Of a DNA stretch of 64,000 nucleotides, positions 1 through 13,500 are shown piece by piece; positions within the stretch are counted from its first letter, which is position 1; every line of letters starts with the position of its first letter. The DNA comes from Luscinia megarhynchos (taxonomy: Eukaryota; Chordata; Aves; Passeriformes; Turdidae): the NCBI GenBank assembly GCA_034336665.1, contig CM067592.1:33702717-33766716 (forward strand), given 5' to 3'. The notes beneath the pieces are model-generated. The model ran no database searches. It was not told the DNA's origin and worked only from the letters and a program-made list of their open reading frames with translations. The translations under genes were made by a program, and so were the position numbers.

Positions 1-1363
1 TTATTCACAGTAATGAGGTTGACAGAGTGAGAGTTTTTTTTCTTGATTAATTCTTCACATTCTACTAAAAAACAAACAAACGTGAACTTCTCATACACAT
101 GGGCTTCACATAATCATATCCATGATTTCCTAAGAAAATTCCAGTCCCTGCCCTCACCTGAGAAACAGTACTCTGATATTTAGCCAGTGGAAAGACTCCA
201 CTAAAAGTGGCAGCTAATTGCCGAGATTCGCAGAAATGTTGAGATTTCACTAAATCAGTTTTTCTTTTAAAGCAGTCATCCATAGTCATTAGTCTAGCAA
301 TGCTTATAGTTAGTTTTGTTTTCTTGTCAAACTCTGACGAGATGTCAAACTTCTTGCAAATGGATGGCAGTAGTGTTGAAATTGGCTTCTTTTCTTTAGG
401 AGCAACAAAAAAAAGCCCCAAAACTCAAAAACAAAGCCAAAAAAGGTGGGGGGAAAAAAAGGGAAACTGTCAGCAATTAAGATAGTGCTTTTTTTGTTGC
501 TTTGAACCTCAGCTCACTTTTTTTTTCTGCTGTTGATGTGTCTCAAAAGACACAGATACAGCTAAAAGAGGTTAGGTGGCTGTGTCTGGAAAGCCATATA
601 TTTGTACTCTAGAGTAATTTGTGGAAAGGAGGACCTTCTTCCCTGCCTGATATAGTGTTGGTTTGTGTCCTGTTTTGTGCTTTAAGCTTGACTATAAGGT
701 GAAATCTGGCACAGAGCTTCTCACAGAAGCAGTGGAAAAATGTCTAATGCCCTTTAAGTTTGATTAATTATTTGCATTAATAAAATTGAGAGACCCAAGA
801 AAAGATAACATTTTTTAAAAACCAGTCAAGAAACAAACCCAAAACTCCCATCATCGGTAGAGGAAATATGTAAAACAAAATCACTACCTATTGGTTTTAG
901 ATGAAAAGACTAAATAAACAAGCTGTCAAAAATAAGACACAGTGCCAGAGGCATTTTTGTTTTGGCTTGAACTTTTCAATTTGTAATAAATTTAAAATGC
1001 CAAAATAAATGCAAATGCAAAAAAGCAAAAACTACATTGAGATTGTAGAACAATGGATGGCAGTACTGCTGAAATTGAGCTTCCTTGAATATCACTACGT
1101 ACCCTTCCTCATGAAATGGGGAGTTACACAGACTCGTTAGATTTTTTTTTTCTTCGTCATATTAGGGAGACTGGCTGCTGCTTAGTACCAAGAATACAGT
1201 GCGTGATTTGGGTGCTTCTATTTACTACAGTAGTGCTTTATGTTGTGGTTTCTTATACCCTATTTACAAGCTATTACAAGTCACACTAAAAGAGGTGTGT
1301 TTTTGAAAACTTGTTTTCAAAAAGCTAATCCTTCTCTTTTGGTTCTTTGTTTTGTTTTCAAAG
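1..1363 (+). other. VPS13A intron (3' part), upstream of first exon in window
   Basis: This AT-rich sequence precedes the first recognisable VPS13A exon. It ends in a T-rich tract and AAAG acceptor at 1361-1363. It contains an A-rich low-complexity run near 400-470 and a short dispersed duplication (359-391 and 1052-1085). No exon or transposon was recognised, and the short open frames on both strands show no familiar motif. Confidence 0.8.
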
Positions 1364-1517
1364 TTCTGATGTGGTGTGGGAGACAAAACCCAAGAGGAAG
1401 TCAAGATGGAGACCAATGAGTGTTAAGCAAATTGATAAATTAGAGCAAGAATTCAGAGATTACAGTGAGCTAAGTCCTTCAGAAAATAAGATTATTGAGT
1501 TGGAGTCAAATGTTTTG
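1364..1517 (+). CDS. VPS13A: VPS13A exon (human exon 55 equivalent)
   Basis: Encodes window residues 1-51, beginning with the last base of a split codon and reading [15 protein letters not shown], then [13 protein letters not shown]. The acceptor is a T-rich tract ending AAAG and the donor is GTAATA. It closes on a codon boundary after Val-Leu. The segment is charged and helical and links the beta-rich VAB (adaptor-binding) region to the C-terminal module. Exon numbers here and below assume that human exon structure is conserved. Confidence 0.93.
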
Positions 1518-4500
1518 GTAATACTGATAGTTCTCTAATTCTATTGCTTATATATATGCACAAGAAAAAGATTTCGGAAATTATTCTGGAATGTATAAGC
1601 ACATTATGCTCCAAATGCTCAGTCCTTGTCTATGGATAAATTGTAGACCCTCCCTAGAAATGTGCTGTAGGAAAATAAACAATGGATAGATAAATAATCC
1701 AGTTTTTATCTCAGCCATTTATAGTTCATTGCACTGTTTGGCTTTTCCTCTAGATAGCTATGTATTGAATTATAGTAACCCCCAAAGAATGCACCAATTT
1801 GTAATTTTATTTCTACTGAAATTTAAGGCCAAATTTGTTTGCTTTAAATAAAGGAAAAGTATGACATCTAACTTAAAGGCAGCAGAATGTCTACTGCCAA
1901 ACTTTACAATATTGGTGAACAGTGTAAATTTTTAAGTATATTCTATAAAGCAGGATTTTAAAACACTTGGCATACTATATTTTCTTTAATAATTCAATAG
2001 GTATGCTTAACTCCTAATGGAACGAACATGATGATTCAACAGCCAAATGAGATTCCTATCAGAAGAAATTATCTGCCAGCTTTAAAAGTGGAATACAGTT
2101 CCTCTGCACATCAGAAGTCTTTCAGAATTCAAATTTACAGGATCCAAGTGAGTAATGTAAAAAATTAGTTGTTATTTATTCTGAAAGAGCAACTTTTGTG
2201 GAAACTTGGGTTCATTTCTAGAAGTGTTATTTTCAATTTAATTGTTTTCAATTTAATTGTAATCATTGGCTTTTACATCAATGCTTCTCAGTTTTTGAAA
2301 ATACTCCTTAAATGCTTCTTGGAAAAAAAGGAAAACAACTATGACTTAAGTTAAAAAAATTGATGTATGAAAAGAATTTACTTAAATTTGATTTTAAAAA
2401 ATATTTTGCATTCATCTTGCTTTTCCTTGGAGCATTTCTGTATAACAAGCAGAAAGAGAGGTGAAATTTCTTGTCTTGCTATGCTCAAGATTTTAAAAAC
2501 AAATCATTTGCAAAACTTTTGTGGACCACTTATTACTACCAATTTAAAACAGCTTTTCTAATTATTAGAATTGGATATTAGACTTTGAAAACAGATATAT
2601 TTTAAGTACAATAGTGGCTTTTTCCTCTTTTTGAATTTGTGGAAGGCTACAGGTAATGATCATATCTCTAGAGTTTTTCCTGATTTTAAAATATTTCACT
2701 ATTGAAAAGCTAATGTGCTGCACCTTGTCCTGTCCTTACCCCTACTAGATACAAAACCAGATTCCTGGAGCCATATTTCCCTTTGTGTTCTATCCTATTA
2801 AACCTCCAAAGTCCATCACCTTGGATTCAGGTTTGTTCTAGTTTAACATAATCCTTCTTTGTAAAAATAACAAGATAATTTGCTTGTACTGAAGTTAGTG
2901 ATTTTATCAGATTTATCACTTTTATCAGGTGAAGTCTGCATGAGCTTTCTGGCTACAGATAATACAAATAATAATGGTAGGAGTAAAGAAGCAGTTACCT
3001 CTTCAAAGAAGATACACAGAAAGCTGTTTCAGCAATTAAAAATTAAAAGAAAAAAAGAAACTGTTGTTATTTGTCATTATCATGCCTTTCAAGAGCATCT
3101 TTTTGGCACTTTACGCCATTGATTTTGGAGAACAGATAACACGAAAGTTACATAAGCTTAAAAGTAGGTTTTCAGTTCAGACCACTACTAAAATTTAATG
3201 CTGACTTATATATAAGAAGACTTCTCTGTCCATAAGATAAGTATTTTTAATTTTGATGGTAGTGAATCTGTTCCACTGCTTCTGTGCTACTTGCATTTGG
3301 ATTTTTGGGACAGTGAGGATTAATTTCTCATTTTTAGTCTTCCACTATTTCCTACTGCTCTAGTATCACGCAGTGCATGACCTAGCAATCTATCTGAAGT
3401 AATTTCAACTAATAGGAAATGTGCCTAAGCTTAAAGCTGTTAAGTGAGGCACCATTTATAAGTGCTCCAGATGGTAAATTATGTTTTTGTATGGTTTTTG
3501 AGTAGCTTTCCCCATCACTTGGAGCACAGAACTCAACGTCACTATACTATGTGATGAACTGGAGTCTTTAGTTAATTTTTTCACACCAAAATCACTTGGA
3601 AAACCTAAGTAATGTCAAAAGGGATTCTGGATTGAGACAAAGAATACTGCTTGCAGTTTTGTTCAGAAGCTGGTAGGATGTCAGTTGCTCATTCTAAGTG
3701 CTACATTTAAGCTACAGTGCATGAATCTGCAGAATTCTTTTTTGTTTAGTTTGCATTTTTGCACCAGCCATTGGAAAATTTTACTCCACGTCTAAGGAAA
3801 TTACATAAATCTAAGATTATATCAATATTAATTTGCTTTTAAATTATGCATTTTCAGTTAAATAGAATTTGATATTCCATTTCGTCCTTGTCTTCCTATT
3901 ACTTTCTGTTCCTGCTCTTTTCCCTGTCTTAGTTGTTTGCCAGTCATATCCATTATGTAATCCTGTTGTACAGGATTGAGAAAACCCTGAATGAATATGA
4001 CATTTGCATTAAAAAATCTTAGGAAGTTATGTATATCATATAACAGTCTGTCCTGATCTCTTTTTATTTGACAACTTCATAGCGCCAAAACCGTTTACTG
4101 ATGTCAGTATTGTCATGAGAACTGCAGGACACTCACAAATATCTCATATTAAGTAAGTATTTTGACATGTTCCATCTCTTTTGCTATTGGATATGTTTAA
4201 TCAGACTTTAAAATTAAAATTGTTACAGATTATTAACATAATGAAAGGTAATTTAACACAAACTCAGTCTTGGAAATTCAGAGCATTTTAACAGAGATGA
4301 AAGCTCAGTGTCCTTTATTGTCCACATAACTGAAGAGTAAATCAAGGATTTTTAGATGTCTTTTTAATGCATCTACTTAGTCATCTTTATTTAGAAAAAA
4401 AAATTTATGTATAGTGGTGCTATATACAGTGTTAAATGCTGCTATGTGTTTAAAATCATTCTGGTTATTTGGAAATGTGTTTATCTTATGCTTAAGTGGG

Positions 4501-7500
4501 AAGCCTTTTCTTCACCAGCAATGATGAATCTCTCAAAAAAACCACAAAACAAATAAAAAAAAGAAAACCAACAATGAAATACAAACACACACACAAAACA
4601 ACCCCTCAAAACCAAAACCCATACCAAAAAAAAACCATCAAAACCAGTACTTCAAGTTGTGCAAGTGGCCTAAATACCCTATACTAAGCTTTAAGTGTTA
4701 TGTGTTTTTGTAGAACACTTAACAATGATTTTTTGTTTCATGTGTAGGTATTTTAAGGTTCTGATTCAAGAGATGGATCTCAGATTAGATCTTGGCTTCC
4801 TATATGCCATTGGTGAATTCTTTGCACAGACTGATGTGCCAAGTGACCAAGAGGTAGAAACCTTTTGTTTTTTGAAGATGAATAGATTTTAAACTTGTAC
4901 ATATTCAACTTCCATTTAAAAAAACCCCTAAAAGTAATTTTCTGTGTCCATATCAATGGTTAATTTCTGTGTATCTGAGAATAATATGAAGCTATGAGGT
5001 TTTTCATTGCTGTTGCCTGAGACAGGTAGTAGACTCCTTACTTTATGCTCATCTTGTATGCAATGCAAAGAAGGCTTTAAACCTTAATGGTGCAGGGACA
5101 ATGAGAGGAGTTTGTAGATAGGAGCATATAAGTAGTAATAGTCAATGTATTGAATCAGTGACAAATGACTAGTGGTTTTATATACTCCAAATTTTGAAGA
5201 AATATATTTTTTAAATGCATTTACAGCTACAACATTTCAAAAAGGATGTTGAATCTCTTCAAGAAGAACTAATGAGTGTGTCATCAATGGATACATCACA
5301 AATCAGCTTGTATGAATACTTCCATATCTCTCCAATTAAGGTATTCCTTTTCTAAATTACAGACTGAGTTTGTTCTCTGAAAATTTTTGTCTCTTGCAGG
5401 ATAGTAGGCGATGGAAATGAAGGTTAAAACAGCTGATTTAAAAAAAGGGTACTGGGAAAGTATTTTCATTGTTACCACTAACTTGCTATTACATTCCTAT
5501 GACTTTCTTTATGAGTAATTTTTTTTCATGTAATTATTTAAGAGTTCCTTGAAAAATGCTCTGGTTTGTGTGCACACAGTGTGTTATGGATTGGAGAATG
5601 ATGTAATTTCTAAAAAACATACACAGCCAGGATAGGAGGTTAATGTGTAGCTGACATTATTACAACTGGATAGGCTCTATAACAATTCTTAAGAGAGTGA
5701 GTTTCACCTCTTTGCAGTATCTTGTGAGATGTTAGAAATTATATTTGGCAAGAAAAATTGCAGAGAGGAAGTAGGATGGAATAAATGGGCTTGAAGTTTT
5801 AATAAAAGATTTTTCTTTAGTGATTATGCTTTGAGTGACAATGATTCTGCAAGGTGAGCTGTGTATCACTGAAATGAGCTATAGTTAAGCTCTGTTATAA
5901 CAATGAATGTTCGTGACATTGTCTTCAAAGAATCAGAAATGGGCATAATTTCCTTTAATCTGATTTTGAAAACTGCTGGATGGATTTGTACCATTTTGTG
6001 CCACAAAAGCCATTAGAGCAATTTTCCTAAATGTTCTTCTGTTCTGATTTCTTTGAAACAAATGCTTTGGTTATTTCAAGTGTGCACAGGTAGGATTTTT
6101 CCTGTATGCCTATATTTCCAGTTTTTATTTGGCACCTGCAAAACTTGTGTTAGTAATTATTTGTTCTCAAGCTTTTATGTTGCATTCTTGCTTGGACAAT
6201 ATGCTGTGTTATCATTTTCTGTCTACTTTGATTTTGGGTATAACTTAGAGAAATTAAATGTTTTAAAAATGATTTAATAATCTAAATTATAGCTAAAAGA
6301 ATCCAAAAGCCTTCTCTGAAAACATAAGCAAGCAATTTCAAGTTCTTGTTTTCTTAAAGGTAGTTTAAATTCATCACTTCAGCTTTAAATGTCAATGGAC
6401 TTTTTTAGGCCTACATTATGTATTTGTGTATTCTGTTGCAAAGTCAGATTCGTTTCAGTCAGACTAGAAATTAACTCAATTTTTAAATAATCTAAAATAT
6501 AGAAATACTGTACATCTAACAACTAACCATGTTATTTTTGAATCTTGTTTTTCTCCTTCAGTTACACTTGAGCTTTTCACTCAGTACAGGTGGAGAAGAT
6601 AGTAACAAAGAGGAAAGGAAGAACGAATTGATACCATTTCAGTCCTTGAATCTCCTGCTGAAGAGTATAGGGGCCACCCTTACAGATGTGCAAGATATTC
6701 TCTTTAAGTAGGTTAAAAGTACAAATGTAAAAATGACACTCAAAACTATACCAATATTACATAAGTTGTTTTATTTTGCTCTGCATAGTAAGGACTTACT
6801 TTTTCTCTCTTCTCTTTTTTTAGGTTGGCATTTTTTGAGCTCCAGTATCACTTCTGTACTACACAACAGCTCCAATCATCAGTTATAAGGCATTATTCAA
6901 AACAGGTGAGAATATGAATAAGAAAATGTCAATATTCTGATAAATTTATATTTTGAAAGTGCTACTGTGCACTTGGATTCTGTTAAACGAAATAACATTA
7001 CTTTCATCCTTGTATTTATGTACAAAGGCTAAGTAAAAGCATATAAACCAATTACACATTAATAGAATTTTATTGCCTTGCCAAGTGTCATGGATAACAA
7101 AACAGCTTGCTGGAATAGAGAGGGAAAGCAAACATGATGGAGATTGATGGAATGTGATTAGCATTAAAATGCTAATGGATTTTCTTGGACATTAGTACTA
7201 TATGAATCATGGTTCCTTCTTGGCTTTTGTGTACTGTTGAAAGTGCTGTCATCCAGTGGAGAGAATCCAACAAAAATACCTTTGTGTAAAAGAATTAGTC
7301 CTCTTCTATCCATCTATCATTAGTAGTAAGGGGCTACTGAAATGCTTCTAAGTACCTTTGTTTCTTGGCTGACAAAATATGGTTTACTTTACTGATTTTC
7401 TCATCTTTTTAGTGCCACTACTTCTACTTTTCTGCACAATTTTGAGGTTTTGTATTGAACTCATGTTTCTTTACCTGTTTTAATCTGAGATAGTAAACTG

Positions 7501-10500
7501 TTTGCCTTTGTTTTAGTGTAGTTTAGAAAATATTTTCACAAGTAACTTGTCATTTTAGGCGATTAAACAGATGTATATTCTTATTCTTGGCCTTGATGTG
7601 TTGGGCAATCCATTTGGATTCATAAGAGGCTTGTCTGAAGGAGTAGAAGCTTTCTTCTATGAACCATACCAGGTAAAATTCTCTACTGCCCTGTAGATAG
7701 ATGTACATTGTATTGAAATCTATATTGATACTGTTTTTGGTTTTAAATTTAGATTTAGAATTGAAAATTCCAAGTGAAAATACCTGGAAAAATCAAGTGA
7801 GATTAAAAAGGACAGAAAAGTCCATTTAACTTAACTTCCAAAATGCCATTTCCTACAGTTCATACCTTAAAATAAATCCTTCAAAATAAGCAGAATCCAG
7901 GGAATTAATAAGTATTCTAAAATTGTCTGTCCTGTCACGGGAGCTTTTGTGGGTGCTTTTACACTTTATCACACAGTGTCATCCCGTTGTCCTCTTTGAT
8001 ACATATAAATCCCAATAAAAATCTTAAGATTTAAAAGCATGTAATGCACACTATTCAAAGCTCATCATTAATGTACCTTTTTTTTCTCATAGGGAGCCAT
8101 CCAGGGTCCTGAGGAATTTATAGAAGGAATGGCACTAGGATTTAAAGCCCTCGTAGGGGGAGCTGTGGGTAAGTTTCAGCACTGTGATGGTAGTTTGCCT
8201 AATAGTAAACAATAGACGTGAGTATTTATAAATTGCATTGGAATTTTAATTTGGTTTATATTCCAATAGGTGGATTAGCAGGAGCTGCCTCGAGAATCAC
8301 AGGTGCTATGGCAAAAGGAGTAGCTGCAATAACTATGGATGAGGATTACCAGCAAAAAAGGAGAGAAGCCATGAATAAACAACCCACTGGTCTGAGAGAG
8401 GGTATCACTCGTGGTGGAAAAGGACTAGTTTCTGTAAGGAGGAAAACAAAAATTAATTAATTTTGTGCAGGCAAGAGTACCAGGTTCTTCTTGTGTTCAC
8501 CAGAGAGTTTTTGGTTTTCAAATTTGTTTAGTTAGTTTTTTGTAAATTTCTTAATTTTAATTTTGGTTTTGCAGGTATATAGCTACAACTGAGTGATACT
8601 TCTATAGAAAAATGCAAGAGGGTAGAAAAGAAGGTAGAAACTGTGAAGCAGATGCCTCGAATTCTCTTAGCTTATAGTAAATTCTAGGATACTTCCAACA
8701 TACGTACTTTGAGGCCATTCACCAGTGAAGTAGAAAAAGGTGTTAGAAATGAAAAATACTATATGGAAGCATATTTGTAATGTCTGTTTTGTTTATCTTG
8801 GTAGGGTTTTGTCAGTGGGATAACTGGAATAGTTACAAAACCAATAAGAGGTAAGTTTGGTCTTGATGCATTAACTGTTCACGCAATGGTAAAGTCTTGA
8901 TTTGATGAGCTGTTATAAATCATAGTTACAAACTCTTTGTCGAGATTTTATATTCCTGCTCGCTTAGAGTTTAAATGTTGTTTATATGAACTTTGTGTGG
9001 AGAATACATAGTTGTGTAACAAATAAGACTTGTAATTAAATGGTAATAAAACTTGTTAAGATTCTAAGAGAAACTGTGGTTTATAATTTTTTGCTGCTTT
9101 TAATGCTTTTAGGAGCTCAGGAAGAAGGAGCAGCTGGTTTTTTCAAAGGCGTTGGAAAAGGCTTAGTGGGAGCAGTAGCTAGGCCCACTGGTGGAATCAT
9201 AGATATGGCAAGCAGCACATTTCAGGGCATTAAAAAGTAAGTAAAATAAGTGTATTAATATCATGTGGCATGAAAGAGATGATAGTAATACTAGTAGTAC
9301 CTTGTGTCTTTGTACCACTTCTGTGTTATCTATGTAATAAATAGTTGGCTCTTTAACAAAATACACATTTGATATAATTTCAAAACCACACACATAAATC
9401 TCAGGTATTTTGAGCATTACTGAAGGAACTAGTTTAAATATTTCAGCAAAGAGACTTCCTTCAATTGATGAATTTTAACTTTTACTCCAAACAAGCAGGA
9501 AAAAAGGACTTCTCAGATGTGTTCGAAGTTACTTTATATACTGTTACTACTTTATAAGTTCCAAGATCACTAGATACCAGTCTCAGAACTATGTTTAGAT
9601 ACATTTAAATACTGTGATAGTCTCACTTTAAATAAATTCGTTGCTGGAAATGATCTCACACTGTTACGTGCAATGAAGGAGGAGACAGTGTTTTGAAAAG
9701 GCACTTAGTAACTTTAAATGCAATTGTTCAGTGGCCCTCTTCTTAGTGAGTTGGAACACTTCTGTTACCATATGAATGCCAGCTAGTCTCTTTTGTTTTC
9801 CTGTTTAAGTTATTTAGGAGAGAAATGCAAGAAAAAGATCAGAGTGAAAGTTCTATATGTACAGTTGTTTTTACATTTGAAATTTTGAAGTGCAGTAGTT
9901 AGACACTACCTAAATATTTGCAGGTGTGTGCTACTCTGTGCCATCTAATTTGGTAATAGTGATTCTCAAAAATGGATTTCTGAGTCTAGTACTGTTTCAT
10001 GTAATGTCTGTTACAATACAAAAATGCGTATATAGACAACAGCAGTTGTTGTACAAGTGCTTGAATTTAATTTGTACATAAAATAATTTGTTTCCTTAGC
10101 TAAAAAGTATAGGAGAGTAGAGATACTGACATGCATCTTAAATTTTCTGTTTTGTCAGGGTTGCAGATTCATCAGAAGATGTGATAAGCCTGCGACCACC
10201 TCGCTTCTTTGGTGAAGATGGAGTTATTAGACCTTACAGATTACGAGATGGAACTGGAAGTCAAATGTTACAGGTGAAGAAAATGAAAGATAACTTTTGA
10301 CATACATTTAAACTCAAGTAGAAATAAATACTTTAGAATTTCCCACTTTTAAGTTCCCATTTACTTCTTACCTAGTAAGTCAGTAGTCAAGAAATTTAAT
10401 TTAATTTCTTAGGCATATAGCCACATTGGGGATTTGGCTGCTGTGATACAACTTTTGAGGAAAACACCATAAAGTAAATCAGTATATCTATAAAACTTTA

Positions 10501-13500
10501 TGCACAGAGCATTCTGAAAAAAGAAAAAGGTTTATATGTGCAAATGAAAAGTTTTATGCCGTTAAATTTTTTTGTGAAAAATGTTGATAAATACTCATAG
10601 TTTTTTCAGTAATTTTATAATAACATAGCTTAAACAATGACTTTTTAAGTCTCAATTTTATGTAAAACAGCATTTTAAAGACACTTAGAAATAGTTGTAT
10701 TTATGTCATACTGAAGCCATTGGAAGAACATAACCAGAACCATAACATAATACTGTTTGCAGGAAGTATGTGCTGAACAGCACTTTTTAATGATTCATCT
10801 GCCATTTAAGCAAATTTGACTCAAAAAATTCCCCTCAGAAAGGGAAATAATTTCAGTTGTGACGCACACAGCTTACTGAGTTTGTTTTTTCCTTTTGTTA
10901 GAAATAAAACTTCTTTCTAGAAATGTTCAACCATTACAAATAAAGTAGTAATTAGTGATTGTATAAATTTAAGCAATTTTAAAAATACACAGGGAAGGAT
11001 TCACAGTGTGCCATGAAAATGTCATACTAGAATAACCTTTTTGGAGAAGTAAATAAAAATGAAGTAGCCTTTGGAGAGCATTTTATGACTAATTTTGATT
11101 ATTGCCACAGCTGTTTGTTCCATGTGGAGTTCCACTCTTGTTTTTTTTTGCCTGCATTTCATTAGTTTGTCATTCATTTTCTGATAGAACATGATTGATC
11201 TGTTAGGGGCACCGTAGCTATGTTCATTGTTCCATTCACTGGTGATGTAGTGCTTTGATAATAAATAGTATAACTGTGCCTTTCTTGTGATGAGATGGCT
11301 TTAACCTGTGCTCTCCAATTTATCGCTTGTGTTATAAAGCAGTATGGCCTTAACTATCCTCTGCCCTCTGGTAGTTAGAAGCTACTACTAATGGACAGAA
11401 CAAATTTGTTACTAATCTTTATCCTCTTTTTGTTAAGAAAATAAATTTTTAAACATCCCCTTTTCTGTTTTAAAGTATATTGCTAAAACAAATGCTAGCA
11501 AGCAGTAGGTCTAATGAGCTGAATTTACATTGCTTTTGCTTCTTAAATTTGTTTGGGTTTGTATTTTTTTTTTCTGAGAAACCTTTCTAAAATATGCCAT
11601 GTAACATGTAATTCTAATTTTTCTGTATTGTATGGCTGAGTACAGTACGTTCCATTATCCAACTTAAAAAACACTAAGGTGTGGCCTTGTAATGCCTTTG
11701 GTATTTTGTGATGGGGGTCATCATGTAAAAGTAGCTAAAACTGAAGAATTGTTATCTTCATATTAGTTTTTGCTATTGATGATTCTAAGGCATAATTGCT
11801 CTTCAAGAAATGTTTTCGAAGTTCTAAGCAGAGTACACAGATCTCCCTGTAGACAGTCAAATCAGAAAATAGGGATTTGCCTTTTTTTTTCGCCCATGTA
11901 TTAAATTCTGGTTTAGGATATTTGGTGTTTTAATTTAACCCTTAAGTATACTAATGTTTTTAGTTCTTAATATATGTGATTCTATAGCTGTTACTTTGTT
12001 TTGCATGCAACTCGGTGTATTGCATGTCTACTCTTTGAAGGAGTTTGAATAGAATAATACTTTCTTGTGGATAAAAATATTTCTTTCCCTTTTGCAATGC
12101 ATCTGTGCATACAGGTCTGGTGACTTGTCCTACTGCGGTCACTGTTTTGTAGATTTTCAAAAGATTGTAGGGTTAGGTTGGAATAAAACTTCTTTTGGTG
12201 ATTTTGAGATTTTATATGCTGATCAATGGAAATAGGATATAGGTTACTTTGTGTGCTCATACTATGCCCTAGACTTAGGATATAACTTCAGAATTTCTTT
12301 GTTTTCTGTGGTTTTATTTTGCTTTCATTAACAAGCTTGCCAGGCAAACTAGTACTACTTAACTAATACTTCTGCTTTCTTCTTTCCTTACCATGCTTTC
12401 AGAAAAGGCAGGCCTACAAAGAGTGGACTATGGCTCACAGTAGTAGTGATGATGATGACAGTTAGGATAATGTGAATTGTAACAGATATACATGGCCTTT
12501 GTCACATTCTTTTGACTTTTAAGTTTTAAAAATTGCTGCTCTAATTCCCGCTGAGAAATCGGGGTTTTGTGATGCTAAATTCTTACTTCTCAAACTGTGA
12601 AAAAAATGTGGGGATAATAAACTGTATTATGCTGAGTGCTAGGCAAACAAGCAAATAATATAATAAAGATAGTCTCACAGATAAAACCAGACATTAGGTA
12701 AAATAGTATTGAGTAATATGAAGAAATTAGTAATACCATGACTTAGAGTTTATTTCAAGATGTATTTTTATTAGCTGTGTTTAATATTTTTGCATTTATA
12801 TAAGTGTTTAACAGGGTTTATTGCTTTAAATGTGTTTAGTAAAACTTTACTGATTTGTATAGTCCTTATTGGTGTTAAAATCCTGTTTGACTGTTTTATT
12901 CGATTACTATTTCAAAAGTATTTTGTCTGCTTTTCCTCTTAACAATAAACATATCTAAAGTATATCTAAAATGGATTCATCTGTTCTGTTCCAACATTGT
13001 TTCACGTGTTTCCTGGAACTAGATAGCATAAGAACACTTAATGGCTTTTAAAGGTATTTAACAGATAACATACATACATTTTCCAAGAAATATTATCATA
13101 AACTTCTTAGTTTTCCATTCATCATTTGCTTTACCATAATTTTGTAATACTTACTTTGTGTATCTTCTGGTATCCTTAAACGTGTGAAATAGCAGTTTAT
13201 TTTTTTCTTTATTTTGATTATAAATTATTTGTTTCATAAGCCAATATTTTAATTTTCATAGCAACAAAAAAAAAGTGAAAAATCCACCCATTAAAAACCA
13301 AAGACAGGTGTAAAGAATACAAGTAGTTCTTCAAGATGCTGTGTAATAAAATATACATAATATGCAAAAGTATTTAGTTTTTTATTTACCTAGAAATGGG
13401 GGGTAAGGGGAAACTCTGAATAATGATCGACTTCAATTTGGTATTATAAATTCTACCAAATACATTTACAAGTTTCTGATTTCTTAAAAAACAAATTTAT

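Larger units (their letters stand above)
1518..8092 (+). other. VPS13A introns between exons at 1364 and 8093
   Basis: Introns at 1518-2000, 2148-2748, 2831-4082, 4153-4747, 4854-5226, 5341-6561, 6708-6823, 6906-7558 and 7673-8092 are AT-rich. They carry no transposon I recognise. A low-complexity A/C-rich patch sits at 4530-4650, and I see nothing else definite. Confidence 0.8.
8434..12402 (+). other. VPS13A introns between exons at 8270 and 12403
   Basis: Introns 8434-8804, 8851-9112 and 9237-10158, and the 5' part of the large intron (10274-12402), are AT-rich unique sequence. No exon or repeat was recognised. Open frames on the minus strand near 12.0-12.3 kb lack any familiar motif. Confidence 0.8.
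12466..12970 (+). other. VPS13A: Probable 3'UTR of the short VPS13A isoform
   Basis: AT-rich sequence after the alternative stop with three AATAAA hexamers (12616, 12662, 12944). Its 3' limit is inferred from the last of these, and no cDNA is available to confirm it. Confidence 0.55.

Noticed and set aside
2169..3122. Short plus-strand frames between VPS13A exons (2169-2354, 2367-2561, 2880-3122)
   Set aside because: Intronic or extending past a donor site; not part of the known protein order.
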